Source: Pseudophaeomoniella oleicola (taxonomy: Eukaryota; Ascomycota; Eurotiomycetes; Phaeomoniellales; Phaeomoniellaceae). Taken from it: 64,000 nt of DNA. This document shows positions 52,879 through 63,897 of the stretch, one piece after another. The stretch lies in NCBI GenBank assembly GCA_003868215.1, contig QWDQ01000020.1, positions 335,308-399,307 of the forward strand, written 5' to 3'. The stretch's first letter is position 1; each line of letters starts with the position of its first letter. A model generated the notes under the pieces. It worked only from the letters and a program-made list of their open reading frames with translations. It searched no databases and was not told the DNA's origin. Both the position numbers and the translations under genes were made by a program.

Positions 52879-53355
52879 GGCGAGGCGGTAGGTAAATAAA
52901 TCCCACGACGGTTAGGCTGCTGTTTTATCAATCTTACCTATTCAAACCGCAAATCCCTTTCCCTGGTCTGAATGGGATCTGACGCGGGCCCCCTGACTGG
53001 GTACATTTTGGACTTATATTCCAGTCCAATCAAAGTCATCTGAGAATTGGCCATTTATCACGTACTCTATGGTGTGTAGCGCTGTGTTCGAGTTTCAGCC
53101 TACCTTGGATGGAATGTATAGCTTCCATGTGCCAATTGGTATTGACGATCGGTATTTGTATAGCTATAGTAAGATGGTAGTAGCCTGATGGATTAAGGCT
53201 TTTCAAAGTGTCACAGCGTGCGTCCTTGACTCTATTCCCTTGCCTGGCTCAAATCTATATACAAAAAAACAGTCAACTCATGTCAGGTTTTCTTACAACG
53301 TCTTCTCTGAAGCACTCATCGGATATTTTTGTCAAAGTCTGGATCCTAATATGTC
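52481..53355. other. Intergenic with GTAGGCG tandem repeat
   Basis: A run of about 60 bases (52833-52893) is made of GTAGGCG/GTAGGCA heptamers. Otherwise no feature is seen. Confidence 0.5.
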
Positions 53356-54405
53356 TTACCACCCGAAGTCTCTCTTAACCCACAGATTCATTCCTACTTT
53401 CTCCCCATGGACGACGGGTAAACCGGCGTGCAAGGTGCGGTCATCGCTTATTCCATCCGACCCCAGATTGATCCAGAACACCGCTGCACCCTCTCGTGGA
53501 TTGAACGTGACGCCTTTATTCTCCTCTTGCGGTGTTTTCGCTTGTGGATTCCCAAGCGATAAGGCACCGGAAGAGATCAGATAGGAGATCTCAGGAGAAG
53601 GAGGAGTAGGGAGCGTAACGAGCGGGAACCAAGTACCTCCGCCCTCGATATCGGATGATGCGGAGAGGTAGGCGAAGAAGGAAGCGACCCGATTATAGAG
53701 ACGACCGGTCTTACCATGCCAAATTGAGGTGATCGTTGGATCTGGCAGAAGGTAGTCGAACTGATCGTGGTGTGCGTGGTAGTATTGAGGTGTCGGGATA
53801 GATCTATAGTGGACTAATTGAGGAGATTCGATGCCGTAAAATGACAAATTGGTATCTTTGGACAGATGCAGATCTGGTGGCAGCGAGGCGAAGGGAGATG
53901 GCCGTGATGAAACTGTCAAGTTCTCAAGGAAGGACATAGCACGAGTTGTCATTATTCTCGAGATGGAGAGGGTGGTGTCTAAGAGGGCAGACGAGCTGGT
54001 CCGGTAACGTTCTTCTTCAGAGTCCGAGTCACTATCTTCGCCATAGATACCGCTTTGCAGAAAATGTCCTTCAGCTGCTGACAGCAAGGCAGTTGTTTCG
54101 TTCGGAACGACAAACGAAGGAATGTACAAGACGAGAGGAGATCGGGAGATGAGAATTGGCGAGATCGGGAGTGAATTTGACAGACGAGAGATTTCTACAT
54201 CTTCTGCTGATAATTCCGGTTCACCGGAAGACAAGAAGGAAGTCGGCAGGAAATACGTCAGGACGAAGGATAGTAGAGCGACGGCCAAAGAAATGGAAAG
54301 TATTCGAAACTACCATGACCAAGCGTTGTCTGTCAGCTTTTCCGAGGTACCATGGCGCTGTACCCAAGGGCAACAGGAACAGGTGGATTAAAGAGCACTT
54401 ACCAT
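53356..54405 (-). CDS. Prolyl-4-hydroxylase-like 2OG-Fe(II) dioxygenase, membrane anchored
   Basis: The 54309-53356 exon is open, but its first ATG lies too far inside. Immediately upstream a 93-nt intron (GTAAGT donor at 54402, GGTAG acceptor) separates it from a lone ATG at 54405-54403, so exon 1 is just the start codon. The product opens with FRILSISLAVALLSFVLTY, a signal anchor. The dioxygenase fold is recognised from the first iron ligands in HAHHDQFD (H-x-D), GGGTWFP, and the distal His and 2OG-binding Lys in HAGLPVVHGEKVGMNLWV. Collagen-type prolyl hydroxylases of fungi have this outline and act in the secretory pathway; the substrate is unknown. The central DSDSDSEEER stretch is acidic and disordered. 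Confidence 0.8.
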
Positions 54406-54947
54406 GATGTATCAGCTTCAAAGTCTTCCCTTTGGCATCTCAATCGCGGCAGCTCGCTTGCAGATGCAGAAAAGAGTATGAAGCTCTTACAGAGTAGACC
54501 AATTGGGCGATGCCAAGATCTCGCAAATCGATCATAACGGAAGACCCTGACAGTGGAGTGCTAAGCTTTTTCTTTCGGGGCCTACGTCAAGGCTGTTCGG
54601 CTGGCTCCGGTAAGCGTCTCCCCGCTGGATGGCGCCAGAGGTGATCGTTCATTTCGACCCATGCCCAATACACCAATTACTACCTAACGTAGTAGATAGC
54701 ATGTGTTCAGGAATTCCATGGCTACAATGAAGCGAAGGTACCCAGAGAGCCAGGCTTGTATCCCAGCCAGTAGAGCCAAAAGGAAGGACCAAAGGCAATC
54801 AGCATTTCCCGTCATTCCCAGCCGACGACCTGATAAACGTCACGATGGGGTGCAGACTGTGTCTGCCGTTCCGATCCTACCTCGATTATAGGTAGCACTG
54901 GGTAAGTATCAGGTGTCTTCTATGCTGAGGTTCTATATGAATGATTA
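54406..54947. other. Intergenic, no gene seen
   Basis: Lies between the dioxygenase promoter and the 3' end of the ankyrin gene. Short frames only. Confidence 0.45.
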
Positions 54948-56998
54948 CTAGTTCATAGAACCATACCCAGTCAGAAGCCGCTCAACCTTAGGACGGTTTT
55001 TGGCTCTTGCAGCCTTGAGTGCATTTCCATAATGGCCCCCTTGGAAATTTACGTCGGCATTATGTTTGAGTAGTAGCTCCACAGTCGAGGCGTCTGCCAC
55101 TACTGCTGCCTTCTGGAGGGCGGTTCCATAGTATCCGCATTGGGCATTGATATCAGCGCCACAACGGAGCAGCAGATTGACCCTGTTGGTCACCCTGCCG
55201 TTTATCACCCCCCGCCCCCCCGGCCTTCTAAAGCCGACTGCAGTACAGTCTCGACAGAACCAGTCCTCTCAAAGTCGCCTTTTGCATTGATATCAGCACC
55301 ATGGTCCAGCAAAATCTTCATGGTCTTTTCTCCTGGAGTGTCTTCGTCGCATCGGACCCTTCCATTTGATCTTAACCCCCATGCCGGTGAGTCATTGGCA
55401 GTTGATCTGGAGATTGCGGCATGGAGGGCAGTCTTATGCCAATCTCCATAGGCATTGACATGGGCACCGTGATGTATTAACGTCACAACTGTGCTTACAT
55501 GGAGCTCATAGCATGCTGCCTGAAGCACATTATCTCGCTCTCCGACTCGGCGATCGACGTCAACACCATGTTCGAGTAGCATCGTGACGATATTGTCATG
55601 ACCGTTGGAGGCGGCTTTTACGAGAGCACTCGCAAGCTCATCCGCCGTGTAATCGACATCATGATTAAGCAGCAATTGGGCAATATGCGCCTGCCCCACC
55701 CTTGAGGCCTCTTGGAAGGTTGGTGCGCACTGGATGTTGAATCTGGGATTGTAATTGAGCAAAATTCGCATGACATCTTCGCATCCAGCTCTTGTTACCT
55801 CCAACATTATCTCTCGAGCGCTATAGTCATTGATGTTTAGATCAACAACGTTGTAGTCGAACGGTATCTGGACCATTGTCGCCCGAGGACAATCACCCCT
55901 CTCACGAGGACGGATGATTGCAGCTTCAAGGGCATTATCTCGTCTTCCTCGACCATGGTTTCTGGAATTCACGTCCAAGCCATGTTTCAGCAGTAGCTGT
56001 ACGATATCCTCAAAGCCATTGGCTGCAACCATGACCAGCAAGTTTCTGTTTTGATTCGTGAAATCCGCTCCCTTTTCCAAGAGAAATCGGGTCACATCTA
56101 TCCTGTTCTTGCTGCATGCCCTGATAAGAGCACGGCGAAGACTATGTTCAAAGTCGTTGACGTCGGGATACTTGTCCACAAGCATGCGAACAAGACTAAA
56201 ATGACCCTGGGCAGATGCTGCAGCGAGGGCAGTGGTAAAGACACCTGGCCGGTGAAGAATCTCCGGATCTCGAGTGAGCAGCAATTCAACGATGTTTTCT
56301 CGACCACCCGTTGCAACGGCATCCAAGAGCTTCACAATCGATTCCAATGGATAGGCTGTGATCGCCGTCCTATCCAGCAGCATGTCGACAACCATTCTAT
56401 GACCATTACCAGCGGCCAATCTGAGAGGACCGTCGACGGCGGTTCCGACACGGACGATGTCTGATTTATATTGCAGCAGCAAACGAACCACATCAACATG
56501 GCCATTGGTACATGCTCGTCTGAAAGCTCTCTTGATATGGACATCTCCGGCATTCAGTAATAATTTGACGATATTCACGTAGCCCTCCGTAGCCGCGAAT
56601 ATGATCGGCGTCGTCGACCTACTTCCACCTATCCCATTGGGTCCTCCAACTTTCTTCTCTCCCCTCGATTCTGCTCCAACACTATCATTCCCCCCTAGCG
56701 TCTTTCTCTTCGGCTTTTCCGTCGCGTTGATATCGATATAGCGACCCCCATACTCCAGGCAGTCCCTAACCACATCTTCATATCCCAACTCCGATGCCCA
56801 TAACAGAGCACTAGACGAACAGTACTTGGCGTTGAAGTAGTAGATATCGGGCTTAATCAAGTAGTAGAGACGGCAACATGTGAGAATCAACGGGGCTATG
56901 GCACATTCGGAAAGGAAAGTATATTCTATTATCTCGTGAAGTATCTCGGGTGGTAGACAAAGGAGAGGCATTTCCTCTTTTGAGTGTAAATCAGCCAC
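54948..56998 (-). CDS. F-box/ankyrin-repeat protein, frameshifted near the 3' end
   Basis: The main frame (56998-55205, 597 aa) begins with an F-box-like segment (LCLPPEILHEIIEYTFLSECAIAPLIL area) and then about 14 ankyrin repeats in various degrees of decay (typical NGHVDVVRLLLQYKSDI, NGFEDIVQLLLKHGLDV, NGHDNIVTMLLEHGVDV). It stops in a G-rich tract. A second frame (55208-54948) immediately continues with two more good repeats (LLLRCGADINAQ, VELLLKHNADVN). The break sits in runs of seven and six G around one C, so it is either a one-base homopolymer error in the assembly or a genuine frameshift. Such proteins may act as ubiquitin-ligase adaptors, but the substrate is unknown. Confidence 0.75.
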
Positions 56999-57426
56999 AG
57001 GTTGTTGTATTGTAAAGAGAAGAAAATATGCCAGAATGATACCTGTCTTGACTGCGTACTATATCAAGGTCACCGCTCGACTAATGCAATGTGGAAAGTC
57101 GACTAGCTGAGTGATTCATCCAGGATTGGAATTTGGTGTTCTTTGAGGTTGAGACTAATATATATTACTGTACCATTATGACTTGGCGGAAGACGACGAC
57201 AATGTCTTCCGATCTACGTCGAGGTCGTATAATGGATTCTGCTACGGTGTTCCTATAAAAATCCATCTTCTCAGTTTCATTTAAAGAGTAAGAGCCGCGA
57301 TTCACACGAAGTAACAGGCAAGAACACTATTAGCGTCCGTCATCTCGATCTTCATATCCGCAGCGGAGCGCACTTTCTCCGCAATCCGCCGCTCACCATT
57401 CGCAGGTCAATGACATGATATAAATC
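56999..57426. promoter_or_regulatory. Divergent promoter, ankyrin / Zn2Cys6 genes
   Basis: About 430 bp between opposite start codons. No clear element noted beyond AT-rich stretches. Confidence 0.4.
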
Positions 57427-59170
57427 ATGCCACTCCAAGAGGTCTATGACAACGTTGCCCGAAAAGCTTGCTTACCATGTCGAAAGAGCAAGAGGCGATG
57501 CGACAAGAAAGCGCCCAGCTGTCTTCTCTGCATGCGAAAGCAAATAGTGTGCAGTTATCCAAATACTGCATCACCAAACAGTCACTCACAGTATGAAAGG
57601 AGGCCAATCCTGCAGTCAATTCCTGCGGAATCAAATGCAAGTGCTGTCTACTTCACAGCGCCCCTGATCTTTCATCAAGCACAGCTGCAATTGCCGCGGA
57701 TTGATGTTCCGGTCCCCATAGACGTCGCCGCCCTCATAGGTGACGCCGCATCCATCCGCAGGATTGCGGAAACATTTTTCCAGACTGTTCACACATGGAT
57801 GCCGATTGTTTCCAAGAGATTGTTCTTTGCTCATCTACTCAACCCTTTGGCACGGCGGCAAACAGAGCTCAGCCTACTGACCGTGTGCATGTTACTTTGC
57901 TCTACACCTCTCGCAAACGAAGACAGAGAGAGCGGCTCTAAGACATCTCTTTATCGAGTTGCCAAGAGATATTACTTCGAAGTAGAAACAGCTGGAGCTT
58001 TGTCGATCCACGTTCTTCAGGCGGCAGTTCTGATAGCAGCCTATGAGGTGGGCCAGGCAGTATACCCTACCGCATATTTGACAATCGGCTCATGCGCAAG
58101 GTATGGGACTGTATTAGGGATCGATGAGCTAACTTTGGACCTGATGGGCGACAAACTTGGGCCGCTATCTTGGATTGAAGTTGAAGAGAGAAGGCGAGTA
58201 TGGTGGGCTGTCCTGTTGCTAGATCGGTGAGTTGGAAACTTCTGGCGGCGATGGTCGCTGGCTTGGGAAATTGAAGGTGCACATGTCAATCTTGCTGACT
58301 CGCTAAGATTTGTGAATCTCGGCAATCCTGGAAGACACTTGGCGACGGAGGATCCATCTTTCGATACCTATCTGCCTGTGGACGATGATGCATGGGACGA
58401 CTGCGTATGACCAAACTTCTTCCTTCTACGGGTTTCGTTACCCCAGCAGTACTGACTTCTACTTCGATGTGGTGCAGACAACGAAGCCAGGAGACGCCGT
58501 GAATATTTCAAAGGGGTTTACTCTCAAAATGGGCCTCTTTTCCAGGGTCGCTCAGTCTACTTATCTACTCAGTCAGGCCCTTAGATTAGCGTCATCGATG
58601 GCGAATAATGAGTACTCAGCAGCCCACGCCGACCAGATGGCACAGCTACGAGGCACGCTACTTGCTCTTGTCCATTTAACGGACACCGAGGCTACTACCC
58701 GGCTGCTTGAGTTCTGCACAGCATCCTCGATCTGTTTCAGGCAAGTAAACGAATCGAGTACGTCGTTTCAAGAGAGTATCTAATAGCCTAAAAGCGCCAT
58801 CCTGTTACTCCAAGAGCATTACTGGCAAGGACCTCACAAACAGGCTAGTGAAGATGACACCGTCTCTCTGGCTGACATCCCCTGGGACGAGACCCGAACG
58901 ACGGTGGACCGCTTGTCGGCCGCAGCTGTATCATATCATGCCAACTGTCAGAACAATCCAGAATTTTCGGAGCGCGTCTCCTTTTTCCTCGTCCATGTGA
59001 TGTATCAGGTTACCTCAGTGCTTATCAGGCTTGGTCGCGGAACCCACGACATGGAAGTAGAGCAGGGGTTAGAGAATTTCAAGAGATTACTACGTTCCAT
59101 GAATAAGAGATGGCAACTTGCCGGCAAGTCTTTTCTGAAAACTAATCGTTGTGATTACCCGGAATACTAA
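57427..59170 (+). CDS. Zn2Cys6 transcription factor with fungal-specific TF domain
   Basis: Four exons: 57427-58226, 58308-58404, 58478-58740 and 58795-59170. Zinc cluster at residues 15-42 (C-x2-C-x6-C-x6-C-x2-C-x6-C; CLPCRKSKRRC then CLLCMRKQIVC), with the basic run RKSKRR. The middle homology region (PF04082-like) includes VHTWMPIVSKRLFF, VGQAVYPTAYLTIG and EVEERRRVWWAVLLLDR. Intron 3 is of GC-AG type (AG|GCAAGT), the only way to hold frame into SAILLLQEHYW. The gene is convergent with a short-chain dehydrogenase (59411-60472), which it might regulate; no binding-site evidence. Intron 2 has a textbook CTGAC branch point. Confidence 0.8.
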
Positions 59171-59280
59171 TTATGGTATTTAGGAGTCCACCTAGCTATC
59201 CTAGAGTCCGAAGAGATTACAGCGACGTGAGCTGAGATATGAGTCTTGGGATATAAGTCAGCTTATCAATGAATGAAGAC

Positions 59281-59372
59281 GAAACCAAGAGGCTCTATCC
59301 TACGAAACCAAGAGGCTCTATCCTACGAAACCAAGAGGCTCTATCCTACGAAACCAAGAGGCTCTATCCTAC
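59281..59372. repeat. Four tandem copies of a 23-bp unit
   Basis: The unit gaaaccaagaggctctatcc plus tac repeats exactly four times, in the 3' spacer between two convergent genes. The perfect identity points to recent expansion. The unit is not a multiple of three and is probably non-coding. Confidence 0.9.
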
Positions 59373-59410
59373 CAAGCCTAACTCTCAGCCACAGGTGCAT
59401 TATCCGCCGT

Positions 59411-60472
59411 CTACCAAGGTAGAGTTGAGCCGTCGTGATTGAAGAACTTGCCATTATCTTCTGCGGTGAGCCCATGCAAGGTCTGCATGCAGTGCGCAGC
59501 GGACTTCTCAACGGAAAGGTTCTCCAGATCGGGGGCGTACTTGTCGACCCACGACGTGATTCTGTAACCGATGTCCGTTGATCCAACCCATCCTATAGCA
59601 TAATAGGTGTCAGCCAAAGTTACAAATGTCTGTACCTTATCGAAGCTGTTCATCTGCCGAGCAATGAACTTACCAGGATGGATGAGCGCGATGGTGATTC
59701 CGTCGCTCTTGAGAACAGCACTATACTTTCGTATCACCCTATGCGGCAATCCCGTCGTTAGCTTTGGACCCATATTCAAGGGTGGTCCATAGATGTCACT
59801 TTCTTACATGTTAAGTGCTGCTTTAGAGACCGAGTATGCATTTGCGAGATTTGGCAGATATTGAGCTCTCTCGATCGAACCGAGTCCCGACGTGAGGACC
59901 AAGATCTTTTTGGCTTGGCTCTTACGGACCAAAGGCACAAAACTTCGCAACAGCAAGACAGGGGCGGCAATGTTGAAATTTACCTCGTTCTTGAATTCTT
60001 CGATATCTCTAAGGTCTTCGTTAGCCTCAATCTTCTTACCCTTGGTGGGCAAAGCGCCTTGAGATTGGATGGAATGATCAAACATACAGTTCGTCGAACG
60101 TCTTCAGCCCATTGTAGAACACACCAGCGTTACTGATGAAATGATCAAGTCCGTCAGGGAGCAGCTTATCCGTTGCCTTTGCGGCCTCATGGATGCTTTC
60201 CGGACTCGTAACGTCCAGATCGAGACATTTGAGACGACCGCCTTGGTTCTGTACTATCAGTTCCTGGAGGCCGGAAGACCCAGCAGTGTCTCGCGCTGTG
60301 GCAATGACTGTGTTCTCCTTGTTTTTGAGCTGTAATGGGTTTCGTACCACAGAATCAGCTCTCAGCTCTCCAGACTATTAGGGAACGCATATCATTTGCG
60401 CAGACTCACCAATTCGGCGACGAAGGCCAGGCCGAGGCCACGGCTCGCTCCCGTGATCAGATATGAAGGCAT
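59411..60472 (-). CDS. Short-chain dehydrogenase/reductase
   Basis: NAD(P)-dependent oxidoreductase of the SDR fold. I rebuilt five exons: 60472-60410, 60329-60088, 60008-59808, 59738-59674 and 59592-59411, total 753 nt (250 aa), with every junction in phase. Cofactor motif TGASRGLG directly after the start, LDLDVTSPESI, FISNAGVF (NAG motif), VNFNIAAPVLLLRSF, LTSGLGS (active Ser region), and catalytic YSVSK in NAYSVSKAALNM. The ALIHPG/WVGSTDIG join restores the usual PGWV block. C-terminus has GLTAEDNGKFFNHDGSTLPW, common in fungal ketoreductase-type SDRs. The substrate is unknown. Convergent partner is a Zn2Cys6 regulator. Confidence 0.85.
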
Positions 60473-61345
60473 AACGGCGGGGTGATATGATTTGGGCTGT
60501 ACGAATCGAAAGCTGATAGCTTGAGAAGTCCACGAAATATATGAATGAGACGAATATGTCCACGAGTCCAACGGAGAGGACCAGGACACCTTTTATAGAT
60601 AAATTTGTATATGCCTTCCGTCTGCTCTTCTCGGACGAACAGGTTCCAAGATCACGCAGAAACTTAGTTCCATCTCGCCTGTCAGAACTGAGGGATATAC
60701 TACATTCATGGTGAGTAAAAAGGGTATTCAGGCCTGTCTCATCAAAGTAATCTAGTATACAATGCGTACCTTTGCGCGGGCACTGCGGTGAAATACTTGA
60801 TGCTCCCGCAAAGTCACCATGGTTCCGCAATTTGTCCGCAACTTACCGCAAAGTACCGCACCGCACATACCGAATACGACAAAACAGTCGATCCGTTGAA
60901 TGCTTCTAGAAGCACAGGCGGCGCGTGTTAGTCCCATGCTGAAAAGCCTCGGAACATTCGACTCCTGGTGAATACAGTATCGACATGTTGCACTCCTTTA
61001 CTCTATCTGAATGACTGAGAGAGCACTCTGGCGAATATGATGTCGGGGTAAGCGCCGACTAACTGATAAGGTCAAGCTGACTCTTTCCCACCCCGATTTG
61101 GTAGACACGATAATGCATTGGGAAATTCAGGTAGGGATTTTTAGTGCTGACCATCATCATCTCGACGACACCAATCTTGTACCGACTTACTGATACGCCG
61201 ACGACCAGGAATGGCAAGAAGACTTGGCTGGCCCTAGGCGATTCCCTTTCCAGTTGCTATTAACTTGAAGGTAGGTTTCTCCCAGGGAATCTAGAGCCCG
61301 CGTGATTTGATTGCAATTCCGTCGTGACGTCGAATCTCATCGACA
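60473..61345. other. Intergenic between SDR and pseudokinase genes
   Basis: Divergent promoter region. A CCGCAA word recurs near 60825-60860 (CCGCAATTTGTCCGCAACTTACCGCAAAGTACCGCACCGC); whether it is a binding site is open. No gene seen. Confidence 0.45.
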
Positions 61346-63121
61346 ATGGATATCTTTGCGACGACCGTGACATCTTGCCGCTTGATCTACACTTTCTTAG
61401 ACGGATGCAAAGAATTCTCCGATGACGCGAAGTCTCTCGCTGTCAGGTTCGAGCATGACACTAAGGCCCTCCAGAAAGTCCTGGATTACTTTTCGGTTGT
61501 GGCTACTAAGGACGCATCAGGATCGTCAGTGCTTCCACCAGATCATCAGAGTATCCTAGATGACTGTGTCCGCAACCTCGAAGGCTTACTGTCTAAGGCT
61601 ACGGCACTTGGGACGAGGTTGAAGTCAAAGAAGTGGTATCGTGCCGGGATCAATCACGCGACTTGGTGGCTATATAAGGGCGAAATTGAGAATCTGGCCA
61701 AGGAGCTGTTTGAATGGACCTTGCGGTTTGACGTGCACACCTTCAGCCTTCCAAACTCCATCAAGCACGTTATCAATACCCAGGATCGAAGACTCGACGC
61801 AGGTTCAGGTAAGACGCAACCATTCTCACTACTAGCAGTGCAGCAACGAGTGGCTAGGATCGTGGAGCTTGGAAACCAGTATCAAGTTCAGCACGGAGAA
61901 CAGCTCCATATCAATGACCATGTTTCTCGGGTTGCGGTCGGCCCGATCCTTCAAGGGATGGTCAACAACCGTGACGATGATAGAAACACACAAGCCATCG
62001 GAAGACTCGACGGTCGCCAGGTGCTCTTGGAGGAGAGAAAATGCCGGGGATATTTCTTATATGACGACCACCGAACCCTTGCATCTATTTTGAGCCAAGC
62101 AGATAGTTCAGTTGGGTTATTGAAGTGTGCGGGCTTTTTCAGTGATTTCCGAGAAACCGGTCGCAACGATATCGACCAAGGCGGTACGACCTTTGCATTT
62201 GAAATTCCTGGAGCCTCCGTACCTAACGTGAAAATCGACTCGCTCTACAATGTCCTTCGACTGCAGGGATCATCTCACTGTGACGGAAAACTCGTTCCCA
62301 GTCACTCTTTAAGTCAGCGGTACAAGCTAGCTCGAAGACTGGCTATCGCCGTCCTATTCGTGCATTCGGTGGAATGGGTGCATAAGTCAATCAACCCGCG
62401 CAATATCATAATTGTAAGCCGACCTGACAACGAAGGAAACTTGTTCGATTTCTCCCGCTCCTACCTTTGCGGCTTCACGTCGGCAAGGAGCATCATCGCT
62501 AGATCAGACCCACGAGGGGGTTATCCGCCCACGGCCGAAGACTTTTACATACACCCGGCCCGACGAACATACCGGGCCCGATACACGCGGACGCACGACA
62601 TCTACAGCCTGGGAATCGTTCTGCTCGAAGTTGGACTATGGACCCTCGTGGAGAAACGTCTAGCCACCGCCCTCAAAAGACTCCAATTAGAGCACGAACG
62701 CAACCGGGTCGATGATTACCTCAACACCCCCGGAAACTCCGACTTCTCAGACTCCATCTTCCACCCCGACGATCCCGTCCTCGGATTCTTCGAGGAAAGA
62801 ACCGAAACCTACATCAAAGAGCGACAAACGATCCTCGACAACATCAGATCCCTCGGTGGCGCCGACCCGAACCAAAGGATCGACTCGTTCTACTACTGGC
62901 TCAGGGAACAGGTGCTGTCGCTACTGGACGAGCTGGCAGCCACCATGGGCGACACGTACCGCGATGTCGTGAGATGGTGCCTCCTGAGAAGAGTCGGCGG
63001 CAGCGGCGGCAGTGGGGTTGATAATTATAACAGAGAGGATGATGATGATGAGGTGCCTGGACTTGACGAGTTCGTCAACGAGGTCGTCGAGAAGCTCGAA
63101 GATCTCGCTGCCATAATCTAA
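61346..63121 (+). CDS. Helical N-terminal domain plus pseudokinase protein
   Basis: A 591-residue intronless frame. Residues 1-140 are helical; the opening (FATTVTSCRLIYTFLDGC, FSDDAKSLAVRFEHDTKAL) resembles the HeLo-like N-terminal domains found in fungal cell-death proteins, but this is a resemblance only. Residues about 215-440 show a protein-kinase-like fold lacking catalytic residues: HRD is replaced in VHKSINPRNIII (H346-N353), DFG is replaced by LCGFT (374-378), while the alpha-F motif THDIYSLGIVLLEVGLW (417-432) is intact. No VAIK lysine is certain (GRQVLLEERK at 223-232 is the candidate). The C-terminus is acidic. The order helical domain then pseudokinase is like MLKL. Function inferred, not shown. 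Confidence 0.6.
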   Translation: MDIFATTVTSCRLIYTFLDGCKEFSDDAKSLAVRFEHDTKALQKVLDYFSVVATKDASGSSVLPPDHQSILDDCVRNLEGLLSKATALGTRLKSKKWYRAGINHATWWLYKGEIENLAKELFEWTLRFDVHTFSLPNSIKHVINTQDRRLDAGSGKTQPFSLLAVQQRVARIVELGNQYQVQHGEQLHINDHVSRVAVGPILQGMVNNRDDDRNTQAIGRLDGRQVLLEERKCRGYFLYDDHRTLASILSQADSSVGLLKCAGFFSDFRETGRNDIDQGGTTFAFEIPGASVPNVKIDSLYNVLRLQGSSHCDGKLVPSHSLSQRYKLARRLAIAVLFVHSVEWVHKSINPRNIIIVSRPDNEGNLFDFSRSYLCGFTSARSIIARSDPRGGYPPTAEDFYIHPARRTYRARYTRTHDIYSLGIVLLEVGLWTLVEKRLATALKRLQLEHERNRVDDYLNTPGNSDFSDSIFHPDDPVLGFFEERTETYIKERQTILDNIRSLGGADPNQRIDSFYYWLREQVLSLLDELAATMGDTYRDVVRWCLLRRVGGSGGSGVDNYNREDDDDEVPGLDEFVNEVVEKLEDLAAII

Positions 63122-63850
63122 ACAAACCCCTTGTCCTTATCAATTACCTACCTACCTTACCTTAGGTCCCTCCCTACCTACCTAGTTGACCAGTCCCCCG
63201 TGTCGTGTCGTGTCGTGTCGAGTCGAGTGAAGTGAGAAATGATTGTCGTCCAGTCCAGTCCACCAGTGTTTACCCGCGTAACAGTAATTCATGAACGAAC
63301 ACTGGTAATTAGAAGAAGGAAAACGAAACGAGACTACCTAACCTACCTACCTACCTACCTAACCTACATTGTAGTATAGCATACTATCATACAACATCTC
63401 GGATCTTATCTCTGACTTAGTCAATGTCTTCTCGTTCCCCTTGCTGCTCATTAGGGGAGAAGATAAATGACCACCAGCCTGAGAATAAATAGGAGCGAAT
63501 TGGCCCAACAAAAAACCCCTCCGCCCCACACATCATCATCTTCTTCTTTCTCTGTTGAAGCTCAAAGTTCAAATTCTAGGAGTATCTATCTATCTACCTA
63601 CCTACCTACCTACCTACTTACCTAGGTACATAATACATAAAAGCGAAGAGGTGACAAGAACCCCGCGCCAAAAATTCGGGTGTTACCAACCTGAAAAAAA
63701 ACACCAGAAGAGCAAAAGAAGACGCCAATTGCCCACATGCGCGTAAAACCCACGGTGACGATAACCATAGCATAGCATAGCATACCCATTCACATTCACG
63801 TTCACATGATGACCATATAGTTTTTTCGTTGTTGTAGAAAAATAACAAGA
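63122..63850. repeat. TACC/TAGG microsatellites and low-complexity spacer
   Basis: Several (CTAC)n/(ACCT)n tracts (63145-63185, 63335-63365, 63585-63625), (GTGTC)n/(GAGTC)n at 63200-63230 and a TAGCA repeat at 63766-63785. No gene seen. Confidence 0.6.
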
Positions 63851-63857
63851 AATGAAA

Positions 63858-63859
63858 AG

Positions 63860-63897
<38 letters not shown>

